64,000 bases of DNA. Source: Strigamia acuminata. Lineage: Eukaryota; Arthropoda; Chilopoda; Geophilomorpha; Linotaeniidae. A program made the position numbers and the translations under genes. A model generated the notes under the pieces. It saw nothing but the letters and a program-made list of their open reading frames with translations. It made no database searches and was not told the DNA's origin. Every line of letters begins with the position of its first letter. The stretch's first letter is position 1. This document shows positions 1-9,519 of this stretch, piece after piece. The DNA lies in the NCBI GenBank assembly GCA_949358305.1, contig OX442314.1, forward strand, positions 12,703,060-12,767,059, written 5' to 3'.

Positions 1-1129
1 AAAGGTGATTATATTTAATTGCCCCGTATGAATGAAGTTTAATTGTTTGTATTCAATTGATTTCTTGAGAGACAATAAATTTTAACATTTTTATTAATTA
101 AAATAATTTGATTGCTGAATGACAATGAGAAAAATGCAATCAAACTATATTTGACACGAGACAAGAAGGCAAGGTTATTTTTAATATGCGAGTAAATTCT
201 AATTCATGATAAATTGAATTTTTCAATTTATTTGTCTCTTCTCTTAAGCCCAATATTATTGACATTAAAAAAAAATTTCTAGCATCCAAACCGGGTCAAT
301 TTTTTTCTTATTAAAATTGGTTTTTATTACAGAAAATTGAATTTTTTTAAAATTAAAACTTAGTTGCCTAAAAGTGAGTTTTTTTTTGCCTAAAAGTGAG
401 TTTTTTTGGCCTTAAATTAAGTTATAAGGGCTCAAAATTTAGTGAGTCATTTGGCCAAAATGTTTCGTTGTTTTTGGCTGAAGTTGAGTTTTTTGGCCTA
501 AATGTTTTTAATTTTGCTTAAATTTAAATTTTTCTGGCCTACAATTTTTTATTTTTGCTTCAGTTTGTAATTTATTTCGAATGTAATATTCTGTCCTGTA
601 TAAAAACGATTCAAAATAAATACAGCAGTATGTTTAATAACCCTGAGGTCAGATGATAAGACGATCGTAACAAAGGTTGTTAAATATGTTTAAACTCGGG
701 AGATCCAAAATGTTGTGCTCGAATAAAAATGAGTCGATTCTCAAAATCCGTGAAATCGTTCCACGAATAATAATAATGAAAATAATAACAATAATTTTGC
801 AACTAATATAATAATAAAGGATGATAACGATATTTTGTTTTGTTTAAACAAAAGAAATAGAACAACGGTCATCTCACAACTTTTGGCTTCGATTTCCAAA
901 TCTAGGCCTGAAAGCCTATTCCGGGTTCTTCTTGCCACAAATGTTTTTTTGCCTTTTTTGACTTTTTGACCTCCCTCTTTTATTTGACAACTCGAAATTG
1001 ATCGCATCAAATTTCCAGGTGAACGTACGATTAATTCGGGCAAAACCCGTTCTAACTTTCCGTATCTTTTGACAGAGTGGAACAGTTATGGATATCAACA
1101 GAAAAGCACACTGATTTCTTAATTTAAGA
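1..1129. other. AT-rich 5' flank, no gene seen
   Basis: No convincing coding exon on either strand. About 361-560 holds degenerate short repeats built around a 'gcctaaaagtgag' unit followed by T-runs. Positions 880-1080 are pyrimidine-rich and could contain promoter or 5' UTR of the RBR gene starting at 1140. No TATA box or other element could be fixed. Confidence 0.5.
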
Positions 1130-1139
1130 ATGAAAAACG

Positions 1140-4114
1140 ATGAAAAAAGTTACATTTTTTAAATCCCGCCACAGCAGCGACGATGACAGTGACGATAACA
1201 GTGACGACGAAGATGAAGACAGCGACGAAGACGACGAAGACGACATTCCGTACATGCCCGGCATGATCGCCGTTGGGTCCGCGCCACAGCATGCAGTTGA
1301 AGACAACGACTACGACGACGACAACATTGCTAATCGTTCGTACATTCCCGGGATGATCGCCGTTGCGCCCGCGCCACAGCACGGAGTTGAAGACAACGAC
1401 ATCACAGAAGTATTTCGTCGTAAATTAATCCAAACTATCAATCAAAATAATTAAAATGAATACAATTTGTGTGTAGGAAGTGACTAATATCATTAACGGG
1501 CTTCGAGTGCTCCACCCGGATTTCTTGGTGGATCGGAACGAAGTTTACGCGATGGTTGAAACTTTGAGTGCGAATCCCAACAGAAGAAACATCGTAATCG
1601 ATCGTTTGATCGCCGATCGGTTAAAGCAACCCGAACAAGCGCCGTTGCACATCCCGGAAGAAAACCAACCAAACACATTGAACGAATTGATCAACGATGT
1701 GGAGGTGGTGAGCAGATTCGTCCCGAACAAGAGCCGGGAGGAAATCCTCGCGTATCTGGAGGCGCATCACGGGGATGCAAACCGGGTGCGCTTAGTCATC
1801 AGCGAGTTGCTCGATATGCAGGGGATGGCGCCGTTTCCAGTGACGAACACAGCCCCGAATGCCGGGAATAACGGGCCGGAAGCAATCGAAGAGAACAACA
1901 ATGTGTCGGCGACGATGGAAAATGTCAACTCGATTTTGGAGCTCTTTCCGGACGCTGATCCCGAATACCTGCGCACTTTTGTGGAGAGATGGAAGAACGA
2001 TGTGAGTTACATAAACGCAACGGTTAACGGGTGGTTGGAAAGTCGTTCGTATCCCAGGTTGGCCGAAGCTCAAAAGGCGGCGGTCAAGCGGAAATTTGTC
2101 GAAAGGTTTTCTACTTATTTTGTCTATTTTATTTCGCTTTTATGGTGTTTCTATGAACAAAGCGCTTTTAATTTCGTTTTTATATGATTTGTCGTTGTTT
2201 GTATTGATTTTTGTCATCATTTCCACTGAATTTCTTTTGCAGCAAGTTCAGCGTTGAGGAATTCCTGGAGATGTTCCCTGACTCGGAGAACTACTTCAAA
2301 AACAACGACCGAGTCGTGAGTGCATCGTACCGGTTGCACGTTGAATGCTACGTCAGTAACCAGTTCCGATACGCGTACAAAAACGATTTGACGCAAGTGA
2401 TGGAGAAACACCGTTTCCACCTCACGCCCATCATGAAAGAGATGAATGCGCTCTGGAACGTTTCCCCCGCTGACGGTGAATTCATCAAACGAAAATAACA
2501 AATTGTGACTGTGGGGTGGGACGCATGCTCACGTAAATAAAGACAAGAGACTCCAGATTGTTGGGTTTGGTGACCTTTAATCCGCTGTCTAGTGGTTGGA
2601 AATCTCCCGTCAAACTTCCCAATATTTTGGTCATAAATTACTTTTAATGATGAGGTTATTGTTGTTTTATTTACTTTATTTTAGCATTATTAGGTCTAAT
2701 ATTAGGCTTAATGCTACTAAATAACAACTGGAATAAAAAAATCGCCTGCGCAGAATGGGATGCGCAGTAGGAATTTAGCATCAAGATACCAAGCTTACCT
2801 CGGGGCCATTGGGCAGTGTGTGTCAGTGATGCTGCGTAACCCTTGGGTGGCCAAACGGTCACAAAATAATCAACTTACTTGATTCATTCGATTAATTACA
2901 GAACCATTAATAAAGAAAAGGAGGGAGAACTTGAGGAAAAAGAAGGTGAAGAGCCCCCTGAAAGTGATGCCGCAACAAATCGACGAACTCTTCTACAAAG
3001 AGAAGTTGTTCATCGAGATGGAAGACAGGATCATTCGTACAGTTTAAAAAGCAAAAATCGTGTCGTGCAGTTACGAGTCATTCCTTTTCTAGAATACAAA
3101 AAGGACAAGGAGGCGGAACGTCTGAGTAAAATCGAAGTGGCGAAGGCAAACGACGAACTGATGGAGTGCAGTTGCTGCTTCGAGGACGAAGTGCTCATGG
3201 AGGACATGCTGCAGTGCACGGACGGGCACTTGTTCTGCAGATCGTGCATCCGGCGCCACGCCGAGGTGCACGTCGGCCAGGGCAATTACCACTTCCCGTG
3301 CCTCGACCCGTACTGCGAACGCGAGTTCCCGCCCTTCGTCCTGCAGAGTGTTTTACCACCCAATGTGTTTTCAAACATCATGCGCAAGATGCAGGAGGAG
3401 GAGATCCGCCGTGCCGACATCCCGGATCTCGAGTCGTGTCCTCACTGCTCGTTCTGCGCCATCATTCCGGACGCGGACCTCAAGATCTTTCGCTGCCTGA
3501 ACCCGGAATGTCTCAAAGTAACATGCAGGTAAAGAAAGACAAAAAAAGGAATCAATATAATGCTAATTTGGTTTGTAAATGAAGATCGTGCAAGGAACCG
3601 AACCACCTCCCGCTGCGCTGCGACGAGATCGAGCAGAAACCGGAAGTGCAGTTCCGCACGTACGTCGAGGATCAGATGACGGACGCGTTGGTGCGCACGT
3701 GTCCCAAATGCAAGCGGCGCATCAAGATGACGTGCACGTGCGGCCAGATCTTCTGCTACGTGTGTCGCGAGGCCATCAAGGACTACACGCATTTCGACAA
3801 CGGAAGGTGAGTTAATGATTGAAGTGGAATGCAAATTAATAAATTAATCCAACTTCAGGTGTCCTAAATTCTCGAACGACGCCGAAATGCATCGGTTGGA
3901 GGTAGAGCAGGGCGCCAAGAAGGCGAAGCAAGAGTACATCGAGACGCATCCGAAAGCGCAGGCGGTCGAGCTGCGCCACGACCCGACCAAAATGCCGTTT
4001 GCGGCCGCGCAGAAGTCCCAGCAGCAGTACGCGCAAGGCTTCATGCCCATGGTCAACAAGCGTGGTCAAATCGCCTTCCAGCGACTCATGCAGCAGCAGC
4101 ATTTACATGATTAG
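1140..4114 (+). CDS. RNF216/TRIAD3-like RBR protein, 7 exons, RING2 damaged
   Basis: Exons by GT-AG sites and phase: 1140-1409, 1477-2105, 2243-2475, 2902-3036, 3093-3528, 3585-3806, 3859-4114; 726 aa. RBR proteins are E3 ligases that pass ubiquitin through a RING2 cysteine thioester. Order: acidic N-terminus with a duplicated PGMIAV...APQH block (about 37-87), CUE/UBA-like helical segments (LFPDADPEYL, MFPDSENYF), charged region, RING1 from Cys448, IBR (about 530-580), RING2 from Cys607. The RING2 cysteines at 607, 610, 618, 620, 625 and 628 are present, but the stretch between CKRRI and MTC is seven residues shorter than in the broken second copy at 19503. The missing part carries the Gly-Cys that serves as catalytic cysteine in this family, so the product is probably ligase-dead unless this is an assembly error. 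The ATG at 1140 is overlapped by an upstream short ORF from 1130. Similarity to RNF216 is clear across RING1-IBR-RING2; exon 1 is least certain. Confidence 0.83.
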
Positions 4115-4150
4115 CACTTCATATCTTATCAATTGAATTTGATTTCTGCA

Positions 4151-4378
4151 GAAGAAGAAGAAGAAGACTTTCAGAGCGAAATTTCGTTCGATGCGTGGAA
4201 CTCGTGCATCGATTCAACAGCGTCCGAGTGCGAATTTAGCGACGAGCAAAGTTGCTGTCGCTCGGTCGAGAATGTGTCGCCTCGATCGTGTCGCGTCGAC
4301 GACTCCGACCCCGATTCCGAGTACAGCGACGCTAACTCGGACGTCTTCTACTCCGACAACGACTTTGTTCTCGAATAA
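4151..4378 (+). CDS. Possible alternative terminal exon: acidic Ser/Asp-rich tail of the RBR gene
   Basis: An open frame preceded by a good splice acceptor (tttgatttctgcag, ending 4150) encodes a run of Glu, then an acidic Ser/Cys-rich tail ending FVLE and stop at 4378. It follows the RBR stop at 4114 by 36 nt. The same tail is recognisable at about 20253-20370 in the second RBR copy, so it belonged to the ancestral gene. A weak donor inside the last exon (around 4068) would join in phase. It may be the real C-terminus, an alternative exon or a relic. Confidence 0.45.
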   Translation, partial: EEEEEDFQSEISFDAWNSCIDSTASECEFSDEQSCCRSVENVSPRSCRVDDSDPDSEYSDANSDVFYSDNDFVLE

Positions 4379-4389
4379 AATCAAATAAA
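4374..4389 (+). terminator. Polyadenylation signals of the RBR gene
   Basis: Two AATAAA hexamers, at 4374-4379 and 4384-4389, lie at and just after the acidic tail stop. The same arrangement is retained in the second copy near 20355-20370. Confidence 0.55.
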
Positions 4390-4506
4390 GTCAAATGTAA
4401 AACGATAAATGGATGGACTGCTTTATTTACTAGACCTTTACTAACAAAACAACCTGCAACTAAAGAGAAGAAATCGAGCATCTTCACATTACATCATTAG
4501 ACATGT

Positions 4507-6093
4507 TGTGATGATTACAAATCAATAGTTGTCAATGTTCACCATAGATGGCGCTGTTTAACCAACGCGCGTATTTCAAACTCGGTTAAAAACTAAAAAG
4601 TGTGATAAATAATTATTTAGACACGGTGAATAAAATATAACTATTTTATTCGATATAAATTAAGTATTAATTACTTGATGATGTTGATTCTATCGAATCA
4701 ATGTCCACTTTACTTACCTGTCGAAGGGAACCAATCGGACCCTTCCGGACCCCAACTGGGCCCATCTGGACATAGTCACATATTAGGTCCGGACTAGTGA
4801 CCCACGAATCCGCCGATTCGTACGCTGATTGGCTGTCGCCAATCTAGTAGTTCTACAGAACTATATAAGCATCAGTTTTCCACTTCCCCAAGGCTTGGCT
4901 TGATAACTGTAAATGTCTGTAATTGAATTGTTGTTATCGTTTGATTTCACTTTCTTATCGACACATCAGGCCTCCTCAGCTCTCAATGGATATGTAGACT
5001 TACTATCTCGTTATTGCTTGTTGTAAGGCCCATCTGGGAAGGCTAACCTTGTAGACATGTTAACAACATGAAATGGCCCCGTAGTGTTAGCCAGCTGTTC
5101 TAAGGGACAGTAGGATTTCATACGGTGGCATAGTGTAGTGCTCATGCACGGGATTGACTAACCCGTTAAATAAATGTCAAACTATATGATCGGTGATAGT
5201 CGCATCTATCTGAGCGATTCCTCGGACGAGGGTCAGACGCTCTGCCAAGGGCATGTGTGCGGGAGGTCCCACCCGAGCACGAAACAAACACGGACAAATG
5301 CTATTCCAGGGCGAATTGCGTATCATAGGTCCTTCCGTACTTTAGTGGTCGGTGAATGGCATATTTAAAGGCACACTACGCCGGGTTGGTAGCCCGTGAG
5401 AATTGTCCGTGAAGACATTTCGTTAAACAATTACTCAGGTATTGGTAATCCTGGAATTGGTAAATCCATAGGAATGTTCACCCGGTGGTTGGTACCACCG
5501 ATAGCGATGTAAAGCGTACAAACAAATACTCGGCGCCTGATCACGAGATCTTGTCGTCGTAAGGCGTGCTGGCGGATGGAGTCTCAACAACTCCCGCGAC
5601 GTTCTCTCAATTGTCGTGACGGTCCCCGCCCAATCATTATTTATATAACAATTCATTTGTTATATTACTTTAATCACTTTACTTTTATTCATTTGGAACA
5701 TGGAATATTCTGCCGAATATTCCGATTAATGCGAAGGACTCTTCGCATATTTAGATATTCGAGCTGCGGACCAAATACGTCTCCGTAGCGATATTTGTGA
5801 CGATGCCGCAAGTCAGCCGTATCCCTCTGGCTTCGCCCGGATCCTCAACCAGTTGATGCCGCCCGTTTACACGCGTCAAGAACCCATTTACTGTTATCAT
5901 TAATATTTAGTAATAAATATGTTAAGTCACACTAAAACTGTAAGTTATTTCTATTCGATCACATATTCATGTTTGTAAGGGCTTCCGTAGCTTATCTCGG
6001 TTAGGTTGTTGCTAAACTTAGCAACGTCTTGTATAAACCGAATTATCTATCTTAAAAGGACTAATAAATTGGCCCAAAAGTAGAATCGTCACA
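4507..6093 (+). repeat. 5' LTR of element 1
   Basis: 1587 bp, unusually long for Gypsy, beginning TG and ending CA. A TATA box (ctatataag) lies at about 4862-4870 and is the likely U3 promoter; AATAAA near 6063 is close to the 3' end. Short ORFs inside (5174-5368, 5576-5788) are identical in both LTRs and look like chance frames. Confidence 0.96.
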
Positions 6094-6095
6094 AG

Positions 6096-6113
6096 TGGAG
6101 GTTCTACCGAGAT
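6096..6113 (+). promoter_or_regulatory. Primer binding site, tRNA-Gln type
   Basis: TGGAGGTTCTACCGAGAT starts two bases after the 5' LTR. Its complement matches, from memory, the 3' end of metazoan tRNA-Gln with about one difference in 18. Position and TGG start are as expected for minus-strand priming. Confidence 0.75.
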
Positions 6114-7238
6114 AGGCTGCCTAAATTTAAAATAAATTTTGAAGTTTTTCGTGTGTTTATGAGAATTCGGAAATGTGCTTACAGTGATAAAATTTCAAAT
6201 GAAATTTTTTGGATGTGTAAAATCAGTTTCGAACGAAATTTATATTTGCGTTTAATATATTTTATTCTGTTTTAGAACTTCTCGCAAGAAAATAAGTGTA
6301 ATCCACTTTATTCCGATTTTCCGTCGTGGAAATTATGTGTTTTAACAAAACTAATAATTTCTACCACGTGGTCAGGCCTAAAGGCCCAACCCTGAGAATG
6401 AGAGTCTTGCCCGAACTTGTTGAAGTTGGTTCCGCCCGGGTAACGTCATTTTGCCGTCGACAATCTGACAAAACCACGCGGTCGGGCCTAATTTTGAAAA
6501 GTTGACTTGTTGACGGAATTCTTAAAGAATTCTATCAATTTAATAGTTGTTTTAATCTCAGAATATTCTTTTATATGTATTTTGCTTGAGACTTCAAGTT
6601 AAACCTAAATTTATTTGCCTAAATAAAATAGAAAGAAAATTAACGCTTTTCGAAGGGATTAAAATTTATATTTTATTTCAAAGTGGGTTTACCTTATTTT
6701 ACAGACTTGATCTACATTAAAATGTTGGTTAAAAATCGTGATCTCAAGCCATTGAAATCGAATTATACGAATGGAATACCATTCGAATTTTAGCGAAGAA
6801 GAATTCTTACTGTTGTGTTGCCTAGCAACCCGTGTTGTGCAGAAAAGCCATCGATTCAAACGAATCGGCGCGTCTTTTGAAATTACGAGTTTTAAAACTT
6901 TAAAAAATTTCCACAAAGGTGATCATTCATTTATTAATAAATGCGGTGATATTTTAAAATATTTTGAAAAGTATCCATTTTGTTTGGTGACTACGTCATA
7001 ACACTGGAATCTGTCAAGATTACGGTTCCACGAACTTGATGATTTCCACCAATCTCGGACGAGATTGGACTCTCGCGAGACTAGCGTTGATACTTGACCA
7101 ATCAGAGAGGTGTATCGAAGTACCCATACTTCCTTTCGAACTAGTGTGACCACTGCTTCGTTTGCGATCCTCCTGAACGTTTGCAACTTCATCGTTATCT
7201 CTCAGACTTAGGAAATTTTCTTAGTTTTAAGTTTAGTT
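6114..7238 (+). other. Untranslated leader of element 1
   Basis: About 1.1 kb without long ORFs between the PBS and the gag ATG at 7239. It should hold packaging signals, and a splice donor if ORF3 is made from a leader-spliced RNA. I could not fix a specific donor. Confidence 0.6.
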
Positions 7239-9488
7239 ATGACTAATAACCAGCATCACATGAACACCCGTGGTAAGGAAAGAACTTGTTTGACCGGTGG
7301 AATGAATCTATCCGGGTTTGTACCTGTTCCTAATGGAATTGAAGAAGTGGGAAACCACGCGGTCCATAATGGCGTTTCAAATGAAACAGCCGGACCATCT
7401 GGAGAGAATAGGGCTCCACGAGAACCTACTCCGCCTGGAGAAGAGGAATGCATTCCTGAAGGTTCTCATTTAGGCCGAGGCGGTCTATTATTTTGTCAGG
7501 ATCACGGTTTGAACCCAAACCAATTTAGATCTTTGACTGAAGTGTTAGATTTTGTACACGCGCAACGTGCTACGTCGGAGCAACCTAATTCCCCAGCCAG
7601 CCAAAGATTAAATAATTTTAGTCCCACTCCTTCGACGCCTATTTCTAGATATAGAAATAAAAATGCACAACCTCCTCGTCAAGATCAGTCGAATTTGACA
7701 CCAGGAGATTTTAATCGTGCTTTCCAACAACGATTACGAGCGAATAACTTCGCTCGCAACCAACAAAGAGGATTTACAAATCCAGAGAACTTTGAGAATA
7801 CGTTCAACAGAGCGAATTTGGGTCCGCCTAATATGGCCAACCCTAATCCAAGTTTTCCAAACGGATCAAATAGTTGTCCGAATCTCGCTGGAAATTTGAA
7901 CCCAAATTCAGGTGCGACAAGAGGTCCAAACCGCCGTTTTGACCCAAATTCCAGATTTGCAAACAATTCTAGTCCAGCACCTAACATGCAAAGGGGTTAT
8001 CCAGTTCCTCCGAACTCGAATAACCTAAATAATCCGAACGATTTAAATAATCCTTCTACTGGAACTCCAGGAAATTCAAATAACTATTTGAATCGGGGTA
8101 CGCCAGGTAATTCGAACTATCGTCCAAATTTTGGTAATCAAGAAAGTTCGCACAACCGTCCGAATTTTAACAATCGAGATAATTCTAATAGTCATTCGAA
8201 TTATGGGAACCAAGGTAATTCGAATAACCATTCGAATTTTGGTAACCACAGCAGGTCAAATCAAGGAGGGTCGAATAATTTCAACCCTAATAGTGGTGGC
8301 TCAAGTCAAAATAACTCGAGTCAACCAAAAAATAATGGCGGGTCGTCAAACGACAACTCGCGCCCCCCTAGTAGTTTTGGAATGACGGCTGATGACCTCG
8401 CGTCAATTGCCACAACCATGCACAAATTAATGCAGGCTGGAAAAAGTTCCGCCACTGTCCCTCAAACTAACAGTTTGAAACCCCCAGATATCCCTGTATT
8501 CTCAGGAAAAGCAGAAGAAAGCGAACGCTTTCTCAATATTGTAAAAAATGTCGCTTTTCTGCGAAACATGTCACTCGATGACATGCTTGTTAAAGGCGTT
8601 GCTGGTTATCTAACCGAGCAAGCGCATGGTTGGTTTCATGAACGAAGAGAAGATTTTATATCTTGGGAAGTATTTGAACAGGCGTTCAAAGAACGATTTG
8701 TAGCCACTCGACAAGAGCGGACGAACCAACTAACTAAGTTGAAACAACTGGAAACAGAAAGTCTTTACGACTTTATGCACAAATATTACCAGTTATGGAT
8801 ATTACAAGACAGTCTTGATGCAAAAGGGGCTGGTTGTCTTTTTATCGGGAGTGTAACTCCTGCTAATGATTTGCTTTTACATACGCAAGGCATAGCGGAT
8901 TTACCTCTGACAGAGATTTATTCCGTTATAACGAAAAATAAAGGCTTGTACAGTCGTACAGCTAATGGAGCAAGGGAAAATATCTCCAATCCAGTTGTTT
9001 TCCCACCTCGGAAAACTGACACTCGTCCTCAGCCGAAGACAAATGCTAAATCTTTAACTTTGGATTCACAAGAACAACTTAATATTTGTGAAGAAGAGTT
9101 ACCAGAGGAATGCGAGGCCGTCTATTTAATAAATGGAGTAGTAGATCAGACCAGACGTGGTCAATTAGTTTGTTACCACTGTAAGAAACCAGGACACATG
9201 CGTCGAGAATGTCCAGATTTAAAACCACGTGCAAAGTTCAACTCTGAAGAGTTGCCAAAACGAAGTACGCCAGATTCCCCGACTGTGGATCCTACTTCTA
9301 AACGTCCTAATAACAGATGGATAACTCAAGAAGTGTTGGATGCAACACTGGATGCTAAACTTGATGCGAAATTAAATACTTTTGAAAATAAGTTACAAAC
9401 TTCGCTGACTAACTCATTGGCAGAAATGGTCAAGACTTTGATCAAGCCCGAATCTGCTGATTCAAGTGCGACTAGTTCAAAAAACTAG
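7239..9488 (+). CDS. Gag of element 1
   Basis: 749-aa structural protein that should form the particle and bind the RNA. The N-terminal half is low complexity: Asn/Ser/Gly/Pro-rich at about 130-380. A retrotransposon gag-like helical domain follows at about 420-560 (GWFHERREDF, FKERFV, a Leu/Gln-rich segment). One CCHC zinc knuckle (CYHCKKPGHMRREC) is at about 646-659. The C-terminus is an LDAKLDAKL helix. The ATG at 7239 is the first in frame after a long leader. The ORF ends TCA AAA AAC TAG, so its last two sense codons form the slippery site for pol. Confidence 0.93.
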   Translation: MTNNQHHMNTRGKERTCLTGGMNLSGFVPVPNGIEEVGNHAVHNGVSNETAGPSGENRAPREPTPPGEEECIPEGSHLGRGGLLFCQDHGLNPNQFRSLTEVLDFVHAQRATSEQPNSPASQRLNNFSPTPSTPISRYRNKNAQPPRQDQSNLTPGDFNRAFQQRLRANNFARNQQRGFTNPENFENTFNRANLGPPNMANPNPSFPNGSNSCPNLAGNLNPNSGATRGPNRRFDPNSRFANNSSPAPNMQRGYPVPPNSNNLNNPNDLNNPSTGTPGNSNNYLNRGTPGNSNYRPNFGNQESSHNRPNFNNRDNSNSHSNYGNQGNSNNHSNFGNHSRSNQGGSNNFNPNSGGSSQNNSSQPKNNGGSSNDNSRPPSSFGMTADDLASIATTMHKLMQAGKSSATVPQTNSLKPPDIPVFSGKAEESERFLNIVKNVAFLRNMSLDDMLVKGVAGYLTEQAHGWFHERREDFISWEVFEQAFKERFVATRQERTNQLTKLKQLETESLYDFMHKYYQLWILQDSLDAKGAGCLFIGSVTPANDLLLHTQGIADLPLTEIYSVITKNKGLYSRTANGARENISNPVVFPPRKTDTRPQPKTNAKSLTLDSQEQLNICEEELPEECEAVYLINGVVDQTRRGQLVCYHCKKPGHMRRECPDLKPRAKFNSEELPKRSTPDSPTVDPTSKRPNNRWITQEVLDATLDAKLDAKLNTFENKLQTSLTNSLAEMVKTLIKPESADSSATSSKN

Positions 9489-9519
9489 ATCCGGGGGACG
9501 AAGGTTTATTCCATCCCCC
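9479..9519 (+). promoter_or_regulatory. -1 ribosomal frameshift signal, gag to pol (element 1)
   Basis: The slippery heptamer A-AAA-AAC occupies 9479-9485 in the gag frame, directly before the TAG at 9486. After seven spacer bases, GGGGGA (9493-9498) can pair with TCCCCC (9514-9519) across a 15-nt loop. The -1 frame is open from the heptamer straight into pol. Heptamer, spacing and stem match known retroviral -1 signals. A pseudoknot was not identified. Confidence 0.85.

Noticed and set aside
1119-1382. 87-aa Val-rich minus-strand ORF
   Set aside because: Antisense of the acidic GAC/GAT repeat of RBR exon 1.
5174-5788. 64-aa, 73-aa and 70-aa ORFs inside the LTR of element 1, repeated at 17667-18281
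   Set aside because: They occur only because the LTR is duplicated, overlap on both strands, have no recognisable motif and lie in the presumed regulatory or untranslated region.
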